64,000 nucleotides of DNA from Endomychus coccineus (lineage: Eukaryota > Arthropoda > Insecta > Coleoptera > Endomychidae): NCBI GenBank assembly GCA_958510875.1, contig OY294068.1, positions 174,127,411 through 174,191,410 of the forward strand. The letters run 5' to 3'. Both the position numbers and the translations under genes were made by a program. Below, one piece after another: positions 32,715-43,019 of this stretch (its first letter is position 1; each line of letters begins with the position of its first letter). The notes below the pieces were generated by a model that was given only the letters and a program-made list of their open reading frames with translations, made no database searches and was not told where the DNA came from.

Positions 32715-35708
32715 TTAATAATTATACTTGTATATTTGATCAATATTAAATATTCCCCTTATCTTTCCGTTTTCAGGATTCATTAATTCATAACTATTTT
32801 CAGCATTTTCATTCATGACTACATATGGACCTTCAAAAGCAAAACATAATTTTCCACATATATTCTTTTTATTATTAGTTACTCTCATTGCTCTTACTAT
32901 TACTAATTCACCTATTTCAAATTTAATTAACCTTCCTCTTTTTCTCATTTCCCTATTCATATATTTTCTTGCATTTCTTTCTAACCTATTACTGATATCT
33001 TTCAAAATTTCATTTCGCTCTACTGAATTTTCATCTAACCATTTTCTATCTGGTTCTTCGCCTTTCATTATTAATACAGGTGTTTTCTCTGTTGTAGTAT
33101 TTGGACAATGATTTAAACATTTTTCTACTCTGGATATTGATTCATCCCATTGACGATGTTTACCCTCACAAGATATTCTCAGATATTTTATTACTTCCTG
33201 TATATAACGTTCTGATGGATTGGATTGAGGATGTCTGATGCTTGTTAATTGATGAAAAATTAAATTCCTTTTGCAAAAATACTTGAAACGTATGTTTTTG
33301 AAATATGTTGCGTTATCTGTAATTAACTTTCTTGGCCTACCAATTTCTTCAAAATAGTTTTCTAACTTATGCATTACTTCTCTACTTTTTGTCGTTTTGC
33401 AAGCATATAATTTTATATATTTAGAAAATAAATCTACTACAACCAAAATATGTCTATTTCCTTTTTCTGTTACTATTAACTCACTTAAAAAATCTATTGC
33501 TACTATTTCTAAACATTCCTTTACTATAATACTCTTTGCTAAATTGTGGTTAATTATATTTTTAGGCTTTGCTCTTTGACATATGTCACATTTCTTTGTG
33601 ATTTCTTTTGCAATTTGGTAATCTCCTTTACCTATATAATTTTCTCTGAATATGAGCCACATTTTCCTTGCTCCTATGTGATTGAATTCACTATGTAAAT
33701 GATTTAAAATTTTTAAAGTTAGGTCTTGATTTATTCTGTATAATTCTTTCCTACCTATATCTTGTAAATAAACTCCCTCTTTGATTTTACATTTCTTTTT
33801 ATCCTTCTCTGATAAAGTACTTTGATTGTTTTTAATGCTCTCTAATGAAAATAAACCCCTTACTTCTAATAAAATATTTGCTCCTACTTTATATTTCCTT
33901 TTATCAATTTTTAAATTCCCCTCTTCTCTTGTTAAAGTATCAGCTATTATATTTAATTTTCCTGGAATATGTTTTATTTCAAAATCATATTCCTGCAATA
34001 ACAAAATCCATCTTTGAATCCTACTGTTTACAAATTTGTTTTTAAATATACTTGTTAATGCACTATGATCAGTTTCTACCCTTACTTTATTCCCTAACAA
34101 ATAAAATCTTAATTTCTTTACACAAAAAACTATACTTGCTAATTCTAATTCAGTAACGCTGTAATTTTTTTCATGAACTTTTGTCATTCTTGACACAAAA
34201 CTTATGGGCACTTCTTCATTATTTTGTTTTTGTAATAAAACACCACTGAATCTTTGTTTAGAAGCATCTGTTCTTAATATGAAAGGTTTATCATATTGTG
34301 CATGATAGACTTTTAATTTTTTAATGAAAATATCTTTTAAATTTTGGAAAGCTTCGTGTCTTTCATTATCCCATTTCCATTTTACCCCTTTTTTAAGTAA
34401 TTCTACTAATGGAATCTCCTTCTGACTTAAATCAGGAATGAGCCTTTTGAAATAATTTATTAGACCTAAGAATCCCCTCAAAGTTTTAAGATTAGTGGGT
34501 CTTTTGAAATTTTTAATTACATCTAATCTATCTTCATCCATTTCTAAACCTTCCCTCGTTAATTTATAACCCAAAAATTTAATTTCTGTTTTATAGAATT
34601 CACATTTCTCAATATTTATTTTTAAACCTGCTATATCTAATTCGTTCAAAACTAATTTTATGTGATCTTTATGTTCTTCTACTGTTCTAGAAAATATTAA
34701 TATGTCATCGATATAATGAACTACAAAAATTTCAAATTTATTTAATATTTGATTCATACTTCTAACTAACGCACTGCATGCACTTTGAATACCAAAAGGC
34801 GTAACTTTAAAACGATACACTTCTCCATCTATCATAAAACCAGTGTAATCTCTACAACTTTCATGTAAAGGAATCAACCAGAAACTATGTCTTAAATCAA
34901 CTTTACTAAAAATTTGTGCCTTTATTATTCTACCAAAAATTGACTCTATATTTTTAGGAGCTTCATATTGTGGTACTGACAATCTATTCAATGTTCGAGC
35001 ATCTAAACATAACCTAATATCACCATTTGACTTTTTTGCTATAACAATAGGGTTTATATATTTTGTTTTACTTCTTTCTATTATGTCTTGTTCTAGCATT
35101 TCACCGATTTTTTTCCTAACATCTTCTATGTACTTGTATGGGATTGGATAGTTCTTGGATTTAAAATTTTCAATTTCTTTGACTTGGAATTTATGAATAT
35201 AATTACTAGCTATACGAGTTTCATCAATTATTAAACCTTTATGTTGTGAAATTATTTCTGATATTATTCCCCTATATTTCTCGGATATTTTCATCTGCGA
35301 GATTATTTCATTTAAATTTCTGCTTGAGTCTTTTCTTTCGACCGCATTTATTATATTGCAACCTTCATTTGGTCTGTCAATATTTTCATTTTCCCCTTTC
35401 CCTATCTTTATAATTTCATCTAACAACTTTATTTCCTTTTCCTCGTAATCTATAATAATTCCATGCTTTTCTAATTCATCAGTTCCCATAACAATATCCA
35501 ATTTCATATTCGGCACTACAAATAATTGCATCTCTAGACTTGACTTCCCTATTATAATATGCTCAGTAATCATTTTTGATACTTCAGTAATTTTCTTTCC
35601 ACTAATATTTACTAATTCTACTTTTGGTATTTTCAATTGATTTGTTAATTTTATTTCAGACAATAGCTCTTCCCTTATTAAAGATAGTTCTGATCCTGTA
35701 TCACACAT
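32715..35708 (-). CDS. pol: gypsy Pol: protease, reverse transcriptase, RNase H, integrase
   Basis: This is a single open frame of 997 residues. The aspartic protease motif D-T-G-S-E-L-S starts at residue 3. RT has L-C-L-D-A-R-T-L-N-R and the catalytic box H-Y-I-D-D-I-L-I-F near residue 332. RNase H has R-T-D-A-S-K near 480, E-L-E-L-A and T-D-H-S. Integrase has an HHCC finger (H-L-H-S-E-F-N-H near 669 and C-D-I-C near 705) and a D, D, E core (A-I-D-F near 739, I-T-D-N near 797, S-N-P-S-E near 832). The frame extends upstream of the first ATG through a protease N-terminus and overlaps the gag end in the -1 frame near GGATTTTTAAG at about 35850, so translation by -1 frameshifting is likely and the ATG is probably not the start. 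No inactivating change is visible. The family gives reverse transcription and integration of the element. Confidence 0.95.
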   Translation of the reverse strand: MCDTGSELSLIREELLSEIKLTNQLKIPKVELVNISGKKITEVSKMITEHIIIGKSSLEMQLFVVPNMKLDIVMGTDELEKHGIIIDYEEKEIKLLDEIIKIGKGENENIDRPNEGCNIINAVERKDSSRNLNEIISQMKISEKYRGIISEIISQHKGLIIDETRIASNYIHKFQVKEIENFKSKNYPIPYKYIEDVRKKIGEMLEQDIIERSKTKYINPIVIAKKSNGDIRLCLDARTLNRLSVPQYEAPKNIESIFGRIIKAQIFSKVDLRHSFWLIPLHESCRDYTGFMIDGEVYRFKVTPFGIQSACSALVRSMNQILNKFEIFVVHYIDDILIFSRTVEEHKDHIKLVLNELDIAGLKINIEKCEFYKTEIKFLGYKLTREGLEMDEDRLDVIKNFKRPTNLKTLRGFLGLINYFKRLIPDLSQKEIPLVELLKKGVKWKWDNERHEAFQNLKDIFIKKLKVYHAQYDKPFILRTDASKQRFSGVLLQKQNNEEVPISFVSRMTKVHEKNYSVTELELASIVFCVKKLRFYLLGNKVRVETDHSALTSIFKNKFVNSRIQRWILLLQEYDFEIKHIPGKLNIIADTLTREEGNLKIDKRKYKVGANILLEVRGLFSLESIKNNQSTLSEKDKKKCKIKEGVYLQDIGRKELYRINQDLTLKILNHLHSEFNHIGARKMWLIFRENYIGKGDYQIAKEITKKCDICQRAKPKNIINHNLAKSIIVKECLEIVAIDFLSELIVTEKGNRHILVVVDLFSKYIKLYACKTTKSREVMHKLENYFEEIGRPRKLITDNATYFKNIRFKYFCKRNLIFHQLTSIRHPQSNPSERYIQEVIKYLRISCEGKHRQWDESISRVEKCLNHCPNTTTEKTPVLIMKGEEPDRKWLDENSVERNEILKDISNRLERNARKYMNREMRKRGRLIKFEIGELVIVRAMRVTNNKKNICGKLCFAFEGPYVVMNENAENSYELMNPENGKIRGIFNIDQIYKYNY

Positions 35709-35845
35709 AATTTCTACTTCTTTCCCTTTTAAAAAACCTTTTAATTTAATTAAACCTATACTTTCATTTTTTTCCCTTTGCTGTTCGTAGTCAATGTATT
35801 CCCTCTGATGTTCATATAATACATTAACGTGGTATTCGTGCTTTC

Positions 35846-37237
35846 TTAAAAATCCTGATTTTGTTGATTATTTTTACTTGAAGAGTCTTCCCTTTCCATA
35901 TTACTTTCTATCCTACTACAGTTTACTTCCCTTTGATTGTTTTCATTTCTACTATTATTTCTATTATTATTATTATTTTGACTTCTATTATCCCTATATC
36001 TATTTCTATTTTGATTAGTATTATTTCCATTATATCTATTTTCCCTATTATAATAATTTTGGTTTCTATTATCTCTATTTCTAAAATTGTTTTGATAATT
36101 ATTATTTTGGAATCTATTATTATAATTTTGATTTCCCCTGTAATTGTTCCTGTTATCATTATGTCCATTTTGTTGCCTAGTTCCTATGTTATTCTTATTA
36201 TCAATTCTATTTAAGTATGATAGTAGTTGATTCATGTTTTTAATATTTGCAATGGCTATTGCCTCAGATATTTGACTTTGATACTGTCTTGAAATGTATA
36301 AAACTATCTCTTCCTCTCTCATTTTAGGTTCTAAATATTGCGCTTCATTATACAGGCTAAGTGCATAAGCATTCATGCTTTTTCTAGTCCCTTCTATATA
36401 CTTCCTAAAATATAACCTTTCTCGACATTTCGATTGTTCATTTTCACCCCAAAAATTATTTAAAAACTCATCTATAAACTCATCTAAACTATTTAATTCC
36501 CTTTCTTTGCAATTGAACCACAACAAAGGTTCATCAACCAATCGTTCTCTTATTAATTTTTTCATTCTCTCTATATTCCTTTCATACTGTATTTCATTTT
36601 TCAAATCTTTAACAAAAATGCATGGATGTAATAATTTTATGTTTCCATTAAATTTTATTGTATTCTCATGACCTACATTTCTGTATTCTATATTCATTCT
36701 CTCTTCGGATCTATTCTCAATTCTTTTTATTCTTTCATCTTGTTCATTTATCATTTTTTCCTGATTTTCTTTCATACTTTGTACATTCACGTTCACATTC
36801 TCTTCAATATTCTTCCCCATATCATTCATTCTATTTTCCATAATATCTATTTCTTTCTCTACATTATTAAATTTTCTATTTACAAAGCTATTATATTCTT
36901 CTAATTTATTATCTATACTTTCTTCAACATGTTGTCTTATTTCCTTTTTTTCAGTTTCAACTATTCTCATAATTTCCTCAGTTCTTTTATCAAATTTATC
37001 ATTCACTCTCTTAATTTCATCTCTTATATCACTCATACCTTGTTCAATTCTAGCATTAGTTTCATTCTTACATTGTTCAATTTTTTTATTTGTTTCATTA
37101 GCTTTTAAATTTAAACTTTCAAGCAATATCATTATTTGTGATTGACTATCTATTATTGGTGGTCTTTCTGCACTAATCATTTCACCCTCTTGATCAAATC
37201 CTATTAATTCTGGAGTACTTTGTCTATCTCCTTCCAT
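35846..37237 (-). CDS. gag: gypsy Gag capsid protein with coiled coil and Asn-rich tail
   Basis: This is a 463-residue open frame beginning at the ATG at 37237, about 94 bp inside the 5' LTR. Residues about 40-195 are a long charged heptad-type coiled coil. Residues about 205-350 are a helical capsid-like region with W-F-N-C and F-W-G-E-N-E-Q-S-K-C-R. Residues about 355-440 are a low-complexity Asn/Arg tail. A CCHC zinc knuckle, usual in gypsy Gag, is absent; the Arg-rich tail may bind RNA instead. The gene ends at TAA just inside the pol frame. Antisense frames across the Asn tail are artefacts of its composition. Confidence 0.9.
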   Translation of the reverse strand: MEGDRQSTPELIGFDQEGEMISAERPPIIDSQSQIMILLESLNLKANETNKKIEQCKNETNARIEQGMSDIRDEIKRVNDKFDKRTEEIMRIVETEKKEIRQHVEESIDNKLEEYNSFVNRKFNNVEKEIDIMENRMNDMGKNIEENVNVNVQSMKENQEKMINEQDERIKRIENRSEERMNIEYRNVGHENTIKFNGNIKLLHPCIFVKDLKNEIQYERNIERMKKLIRERLVDEPLLWFNCKERELNSLDEFIDEFLNNFWGENEQSKCRERLYFRKYIEGTRKSMNAYALSLYNEAQYLEPKMREEEIVLYISRQYQSQISEAIAIANIKNMNQLLSYLNRIDNKNNIGTRQQNGHNDNRNNYRGNQNYNNRFQNNNYQNNFRNRDNRNQNYYNRENRYNGNNTNQNRNRYRDNRSQNNNNNRNNSRNENNQREVNCSRIESNMEREDSSSKNNQQNQDF

Positions 37238-37330
37238 TTTTACTTTCTTATTAATTAATCTAGTTCTTTAAATTATTTTGATACGCGGTTCTATTCCTTT
37301 TTTCAAATGGCCTCACGTTTGAGCGACAAT

Positions 37331-38851
37331 TATTAACTAAAAAACTTCTTTTTTAGTTTCTTTTAATTTATTGATTATGAATTATTATTAATGCTTCTCT
37401 TTTTATATTATTTTATGGAATTAAACACAATATTCTTTGAATGTTAAAAAGTTTCTATATTTAAATCTCTATGACTCTATTTATCTCGGGTTTCTAATTT
37501 ACAATTTTATTTTATGTTCTAAGCATAGAACTAGCTTTAACCTCAAAACTATTCAATATTAATAGTTGTTTACAAAATTACAAACGACAATCTTTCTTTC
37601 AGATTTACAAATAACACTACAATGGAAATATAATAAACAAACTTACTTTTAGTTTATATCCAAAAGTGTGTTTAACTATGTTGGCAATTTTCAATTTAAT
37701 TCTTTTATAATTTCGTTGATGATTCACTTTTACACAATACTATGCTTTTTCACAATAATCACAGGTAACTAATTTGGATTACTTCTTCTTGAGACTCAGG
37801 AACTGTTGATAATACTTTGTTCTATCCTTTTAGATAAAACATGAAATTTTTCGATGCTTTGTTGAAATTATTGATGAATGGCAATCGTTGGAAATTTCTT
37901 CTTAATTGGAGGTTATTACAGCCTTTTTACTGGATTCAGATACTTGGAATAATCGTTGACTTTATATAAAACTTATTAACTTTGGTTTCTTTGAACCTAT
38001 CGAAGTTTGGAACACTTTCGTTCACTGGTTTTTTATAGGTTATGAAATTTTGGTGAGTTGCAGGAGTACTTTCAGTCTACAGATGTAATGGCAAACTGAA
38101 TTTCTTTACTTTCAGATTCGTTTTTATAGGCCTCCAAAACCGACGCTACTTTATGTCATAAACAACCTATGAGATGATTGCTTTTCAAATCAAGCATGCC
38201 AAGTTAATTGTTGTGAAACTGACACAAGTCTTCATTGTTACCAGATTGACATTGGAAATTCCTATTGACCAATCAGAATTTAGTATTCTTTACTTTTTGA
38301 ATTATTTGAGATTTTCAACTTATTTTAATTGTTAGTGATTCCTTCTTTTTAAATTAATATTGCCTACATTTTTCCCCACACTTTTGTATAATATAACCTA
38401 TGATTGGGTTATTATTAATATGATTATTCCCATATTTATGGTTTTCTTGACAGTTACTTATTCTTAAATCTAATACATATCATATTATATCAATAACATT
38501 CTTTTAACATTATATAACTCAAATTTATTAATCCTAACTTACATCTATAACATTATTCAATGTTTTGTACTATCTCATGATAGTTTTGTAATCACTTTAC
38601 TTATGATTTATGATTTCGTTACACTGAACGTTTCTTCACTTTCACTGAAGTTCTTGTTTATCACTTCTTATTCTATTACATCGTTGTTTATTATGTTTTA
38701 CATTGTTAATATTAATATCCTAACTATTATTTAGCTTTTATTATTGTTTTTAATTCCATAAAAATATTTTTTATTTGATCTTTTCTGATTTTCATAGTTC
38801 GGTAAGTTATTATTTTTAAATTTTTATTGTCTATGAAATGAAATCATAACA
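37331..38851 (-). repeat. 5' LTR of the gypsy element
   Basis: It is 1521 bp and a direct repeat of 31106-32626. It should contain the promoter for transcription on the minus strand. I did not locate a definite TATA box or start. Confidence 0.95.
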
Positions 38852-39248
38852 ATACATAATTAAATAATATAAAATAATATATAGTGGCGTTAATTAGCGA
38901 CGTAACACTGTCACTGATCAACCTACCCAAACAATTTTCGACAAGTACTCTGAAGAGTGTCAGAGAGGGGCCTTTTTCTTTGTTTTCAGGCAGTCGAGTC
39001 AGTGCGTCAAAACAAAGTAATGACAAACAGATGTGGGAGGTTGCAATACTTGCTAAGGGTTTTAAAATGTTTTGTATTAGAATTGTTCGTTTTTTTTGCG
39101 CTTGCTGGTAAAGTCGGTTATCAGTTTCGAGAATGTTTCACTCTTTTCATGATGCATTTGGGCCCCTATAGCTCTGGGCCCCCCCGCGTTGCGGGGTCCC
39201 GCACATTGTAGTTCCGCCACTGATTACAGATCAGAACACAGCATATAA

Positions 39249-39726
39249 TCCAGTAAATAAGCCGGGAAAAACTGTATGATATGGAAAAACGAGGAAACCG
39301 CTCGGATAGAAGAAATGGGTTCTGTGAACCCTCAGGATCATTCGGCACCACTAAAATCAATGCCCGGATGGAAGGTTTATTTTGGGGGGTTTTTTCACCC
39401 CAATGTCTTGCCAAAAATTGGGGCAGTTAAAACAAATTCGCACTATGAGTACAAGTGACAATGTTGGCTTGAAAAAGTTCACTCGGGAGTTTTTCGAGCC
39501 AATATTGTCATTTGTACTCATTTTGCGAATTTTTTTTCAACTGTTCCAATTTTTGGCAAGACATTGAGGTTAAAGACCCCTCCCCCAAAAAAAAAAACCT
39601 CACATCCGGGCATTTATTTAAGTGGTGCCGAATGATCATGATGGTCCATAGAACCCATTGCAAAAAGAATTTTTTCTATCCGAGCTGTTTCCTCGTTGTG
39701 CCATATTTTCCGGCTTATTCACTGGA
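39249..39726. mobile_element. 478-bp foldback element with TCCAGTAAAT ends
   Basis: Arms of about 230 bp mirror each other around 39490. They share TCCAGTAAATAAGCCGG, CGGATAGAA.AAATGGGTTCT, GTCTTGCCAAAAATTGG and ATGAGTACAA.TGACAAT blocks, with scattered mismatches. The terminal sequence is shared with the foldbacks at 22722-23991 and 8494. It lies 19 bp past the hAT-like element's TSD. There is no coding content. Confidence 0.75.
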
Positions 39727-39889
39727 CTAATACCCTGATAATCATAGACCTACTAGACCCTGATACTGACGATTCATCGGGTCGTGACGTCAAAGAGTTA
39801 GCTCTACACATTACGAAGATCCTCGCTTGGTAACCACATGTTTATTGTTGTTTTGTGTTTACTCAGGATAAATAATAATCAATCCCCCC

Positions 39890-40350
39890 GTATCCACTAA
39901 AAGCACTGTTGAAGTACTGAGGACGTTTTAACTACCAAGTAGCCATCATCAGAGTAAACTTATTTAGAAATCGAAATGTGCCTTTTAAATATAATTTGGG
40001 GTTATTAATACAATTAGGTCTCCCAGGTGGAGATAAATCGGAATTTAATAAACTGCCTTTATACATTTTGTGTTTCAAAACTGATACATTTTCTTGAGAA
40101 TTGGTGTGACCAGTATTTGAAATATTGGCAGAATGTTCTTCATACCGAATTAGAATGTTCCTCGTAGTATGATATAGCCTTTTGAACACGACACACAATT
40201 GATTTTGTAATTTTTGATCACGGATTTGTAGAAGTCGGAAACTTCATCAAAGGTGTTGCCTAAACGGTTTTTTATCTTCTTCTCACATCTATAAACTGAT
40301 TCTATTACAAATTTAGAAAACAAACTATGGAATTTATTAATTACTGAAAG
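39890..40350 (-). mobile_element. PLE 3'-end fragment: nuclease tail and terminal hammerhead-like motif
   Basis: On the minus strand, 40198-39932 encodes H-T-T-R-N-I-L-I-R-Y-E-E-H-S-A and then N-T-G-H-T-N-S-Q-E-N-V, the end of a PLE GIY-YIG nuclease. It is followed by CTGATGATGGCTACTTGG at about 39957-39940 with a decayed GAAA (TTAAAAC). The upstream block (40270-40345) matches 20280-20350. It is the same family as 18300-18500 and 19960-20600. Confidence 0.65.
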
Positions 40351-40359
40351 ATGATAAGT

Positions 40360-40945
40360 GAATCTTTCGAATTTAATTGAACTATTTCAAGGCAATAGCT
40401 CTAATTTGGTTGGTTGCATTACAATTTTCTCGTTTGTTTAGAGATTGAATTATTGGTCAAAGATTTGTCATAACCATTGTCCAACGCTATTTGCTGAAGT
40501 TTCTCAATTTCGTTGTTATAATAATCCATGAACATGACTTTTAAATGGAGCTATTTCATAATGAAATGATTGCTCAGCATGAGCGGCATCTGCTTTTCGT
40601 TATAAACACTATTTTCTTATTTCTCAAAGGATTAATTCCGAGGTGGTGCTGTTCATTTGTTCATCGATAGTACGTTTTTTATCATAATTTCTTCAACAAC
40701 ATACAAATTACGTTACGGATATTTGAAAATGGAAGGAATTGATACAGAAAAGAACATAACAAGAGTTGATGATTCATTTGCAAAGTTAACCTCAGAATTT
40801 TCAACCCAAAACATGTATTTTTTAATATTTTCTGATAGAATATTCAAGTGCCCCGAACGATTTTTCCCATATTTAGGGGTAAGTAAATACGTTACAAAAA
40901 GAAAATTTTGAAAATCATTTTTAATTAACCAGCTACCGCAGATTC
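40360..40945. other. 590 bp with no firm feature
   Basis: An 84-residue plus-strand frame at 40657-40911 has no recognised domain. Nothing else is seen. Confidence 0.3.
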
Positions 40946-40953
40946 ACTAAATG

Positions 40954-41793
40954 CACGGTCATATATACAGGTCTGGGAAGTCTATGTTTGACATGAGTCT
41001 CTTACTCGTAGTCCCTCATTCAGCCACCAGCTAGCGCTTGGATCGAAGTATGTTGTCAGGATTAGGCGCCGTACACGGTCGTACATACAGGTCTGGGGAC
41101 TCGTATGCTTGACATGGGTCTCTTACGCATCGCCAAACTCGTAGTCCCTCGTTCAGCCACTAGCTAGCGCTTGGATCGAAGTGGTGAAACGATTTCTTTC
41201 CGGAAGCGCAAGCAGTGTTACTAAGTATTCTGATTTGAGAGAGGAATAGAACTGTTACTCTTGTCGAAATGTATTTCTCACCTTAAAAATAACTTCCTCT
41301 TCTTCATTATACATGCCGCACACATAAAAGACCCCGTTAAAACGATTTCTATCCGGAATCGCAAGTTATCCACTTTTTTCGCATTTCCGCATCTTTCGGT
41401 ACTTTAAAAACAGAAGTTTCTTGCTTAACACTTTTGTAGCCCGTTTTGCATTTCGGCACAATGCACGATTTCGTAATTTGTTTCCAAAAACGCAGGTATT
41501 CCTTGTGTTTACAAGTCAAGTATGACAGTTGTCAGAGAATTTCGACTACTGCGCCATCCTTTTTGGTACTACGCGACTTAGCGGACCCACTTCTCACATA
41601 GGAAACAGCCTCGAGTTCCCAGACCTGTATGTACGACCGTGGTGCGGTATCATTCAAACACGGTCGTATACGTGCCAGAGAACATCCCTCGCCACCCGTG
41701 ACGTCTCTTGGTACTACGAGACAGTTGACGCTTAGCGGAGTCACTTCTCACATAGGAAAGTCTGGAGATTCCAGACCTGTATATACGACCGTG
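40954..41793. mobile_element. P-like element copy 1 with 8-bp TSD ACTAAATG and self-nested insertion
   Basis: ACTAAATG lies at 40946-40953 and 41794-41801. The ends are CACGGTCATATATACAGG and, complemented, CACGGTCGTATATACAGG. Inside, a second set of the same ends occurs at about 41077 and 41645, flanked by GCGCCGTA and GTGCGGTA (6 of 8 equal), so a second family member apparently inserted into the first. A minus-strand THAP-like segment lies at 41285-41480. TIR, 8-bp duplication and THAP together point to the P-element superfamily. Both copies are non-autonomous. Confidence 0.7.
41285..41480 (-). pseudogene. THAP zinc-finger segment of a P-like element
   Basis: It is the reverse-strand counterpart of 45110-45290. 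It contains the same start (C-x-x-x-K-C-K-T-G-Y-K-S), then V-F-K-V-P-K-D-A-E-M-R-K-K-W in the same relative frames, with small indels. THAP domains bind DNA through a C2CH zinc and occur at the N-terminus of P-type transposases. Only the first part of the domain is present. Confidence 0.55.
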
Positions 41794-41809
41794 ACTAAAT
41801 GAGTCGGTC

Positions 41810-43019
41810 ACAATAGTCAGTGCATTTGTTATGAACCTTACCTGTCTTGTATATATTTAATCTGAGATGCAAACCAACCCTCTTACTTCGAGACACCCTG
41901 GCAGATTGGCTGAGATTGTTCGGTTCTGTATTTCTGATACGGTTGAAATCGCTTTGTAAACACTGAACAACAACATAGCTAGCTTAATTAAGTAATACAG
42001 ACTATCAGACTGTTGCCTAGGTTATAGCTTAACAGATAATGTTTGTAATCAAAAAGACTAAAATACAACAAGTGCCTACCTTTGTTCGACTACCTTCTTA
42101 TCTTGTTCCATTTAGCGGTGACAAGTAAAATTCAGGAGAATCAAGTTTGTAGCGCATCATATTCACTTCGAAAGTTCACGTACAGGAATTACTAACTCGC
42201 ACTACTATAATGACACTTAAGGTCGCGAAAAATTAATATGCGATGGATTGAATTTGAGTATTGATTATTCATTAAACGACAGATCGATACAAAATATTGT
42301 ATTAAATGTTTAGCTCCGCCGAAATGCAAACAACCTTGAATTAAAACGCGATTGAAAGAGACTGAGTTTAAGGTACTTATTATATTCATTTGTTTCATAA
42401 ACGTTGTCTCTACTCGCGTATGCCAAGAGAGCATTGCACTTGGAATGAACTGAATACGAACTATGAAAGTTACGACTGACAATTATCTGCAGCCTATAAG
42501 ACACTTAGACAGTATTTTTTCTTAATTCGGTAATTTTCTATGATCATGAAGTCGTAGAGGTCAAATCTTGAAGCTAAGTAAGTGTGATCGGAATGTTACA
42601 CATCGTCTAATGAAGTTCCTTCTGCTGTAGAATCGAAATTATTGTGTATTATTTTACTATTTGCAGACGGAGTCCGAGGAATCAAGCTGTTTTTGAAATC
42701 ATTGAAAATATTTCGGAGTAAAAATTCTTTCATCATAGTATTCTTCATGGAATTTTAAGCAACAAAAATCCGTCCCTCTAACTCTATGACACGTCTGTCA
42801 CGAATTACTTATTTACACGATAACTCAATAACGAAAGGTCCTTTCATATTCAAATTTGGCAAAAAATTGTTTCCTGTTCGATGACTAAATCTATTGGTTT
42901 TAATAAACACAGCCTTTTCTTAAGAGTTGAAAATAAAAGAAGCGTAACTCCCAAAGTATACATCGAATCGATTCAAAACTTTAACAGTAAATTTAGGTTA
43001 ATTTAAAACTGATTTGACC
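41810..43019. other. 1.2 kb with no recognised feature
   Basis: No motif is seen. A 96-residue minus frame at 42482-42192 and its overlapping frame have no recognised domain. Confidence 0.35.

Larger units (their letters stand above)
31106..38851 (-). mobile_element. Ty3/gypsy LTR retrotransposon, near-intact, TSD ATAC
   Basis: Two direct repeats of 1521 bp (31106-32626 and 37331-38851) flank gag and pol on the minus strand. The 4-bp duplication ATAC lies at 31102-31105 and 38852-38855. On the coding strand each LTR begins TGTTATG and ends TTAATA. By eye I found no mismatch between the LTR stretches compared, which implies a recent insertion. A purine stretch AGGGGAATT precedes the 3' LTR. 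The expected PBS position holds TGTCGCTCAAACGTGAGG, only loosely like the tRNA-Lys type site. No env is present. Confidence 0.95.
30426..39222. mobile_element. TTF-hAT-like element split by a gypsy insertion, TSD ATTACAGA
   Basis: CAGTGGCGGAACTTCAA starts at 30426 and GTAGTTCCGCCACTG ends at 39222. The 8-bp repeat ATTACAGA flanks them at 30418-30425 and 39223-39230. Next to both ends is a C-rich/G-rich stretch (GGCCCCCCCGC at left and GGGCCCCCCCGCG at right). The CAGTGGCGG terminus and 8-bp target match the hAT lineage also present at 60911-62491. Once the 7.7-kb gypsy element is removed, only about 1.05 kb remains (30426-31105 and 38852-39222). I recognise no transposase in it, so it was probably non-autonomous before the gypsy element landed. 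Confidence 0.8.

Noticed and set aside
35923..36214. Ile-rich frames on both strands across the gag tail
   Set aside because: They are out-of-frame readings of Asn codons (AAT/AAC runs) in gag.
32815..36904. Leu/Phe-rich membrane-like frames on the plus strand of the gypsy element
   Set aside because: They are antisense to gag and pol, whose motifs lie on the minus strand.
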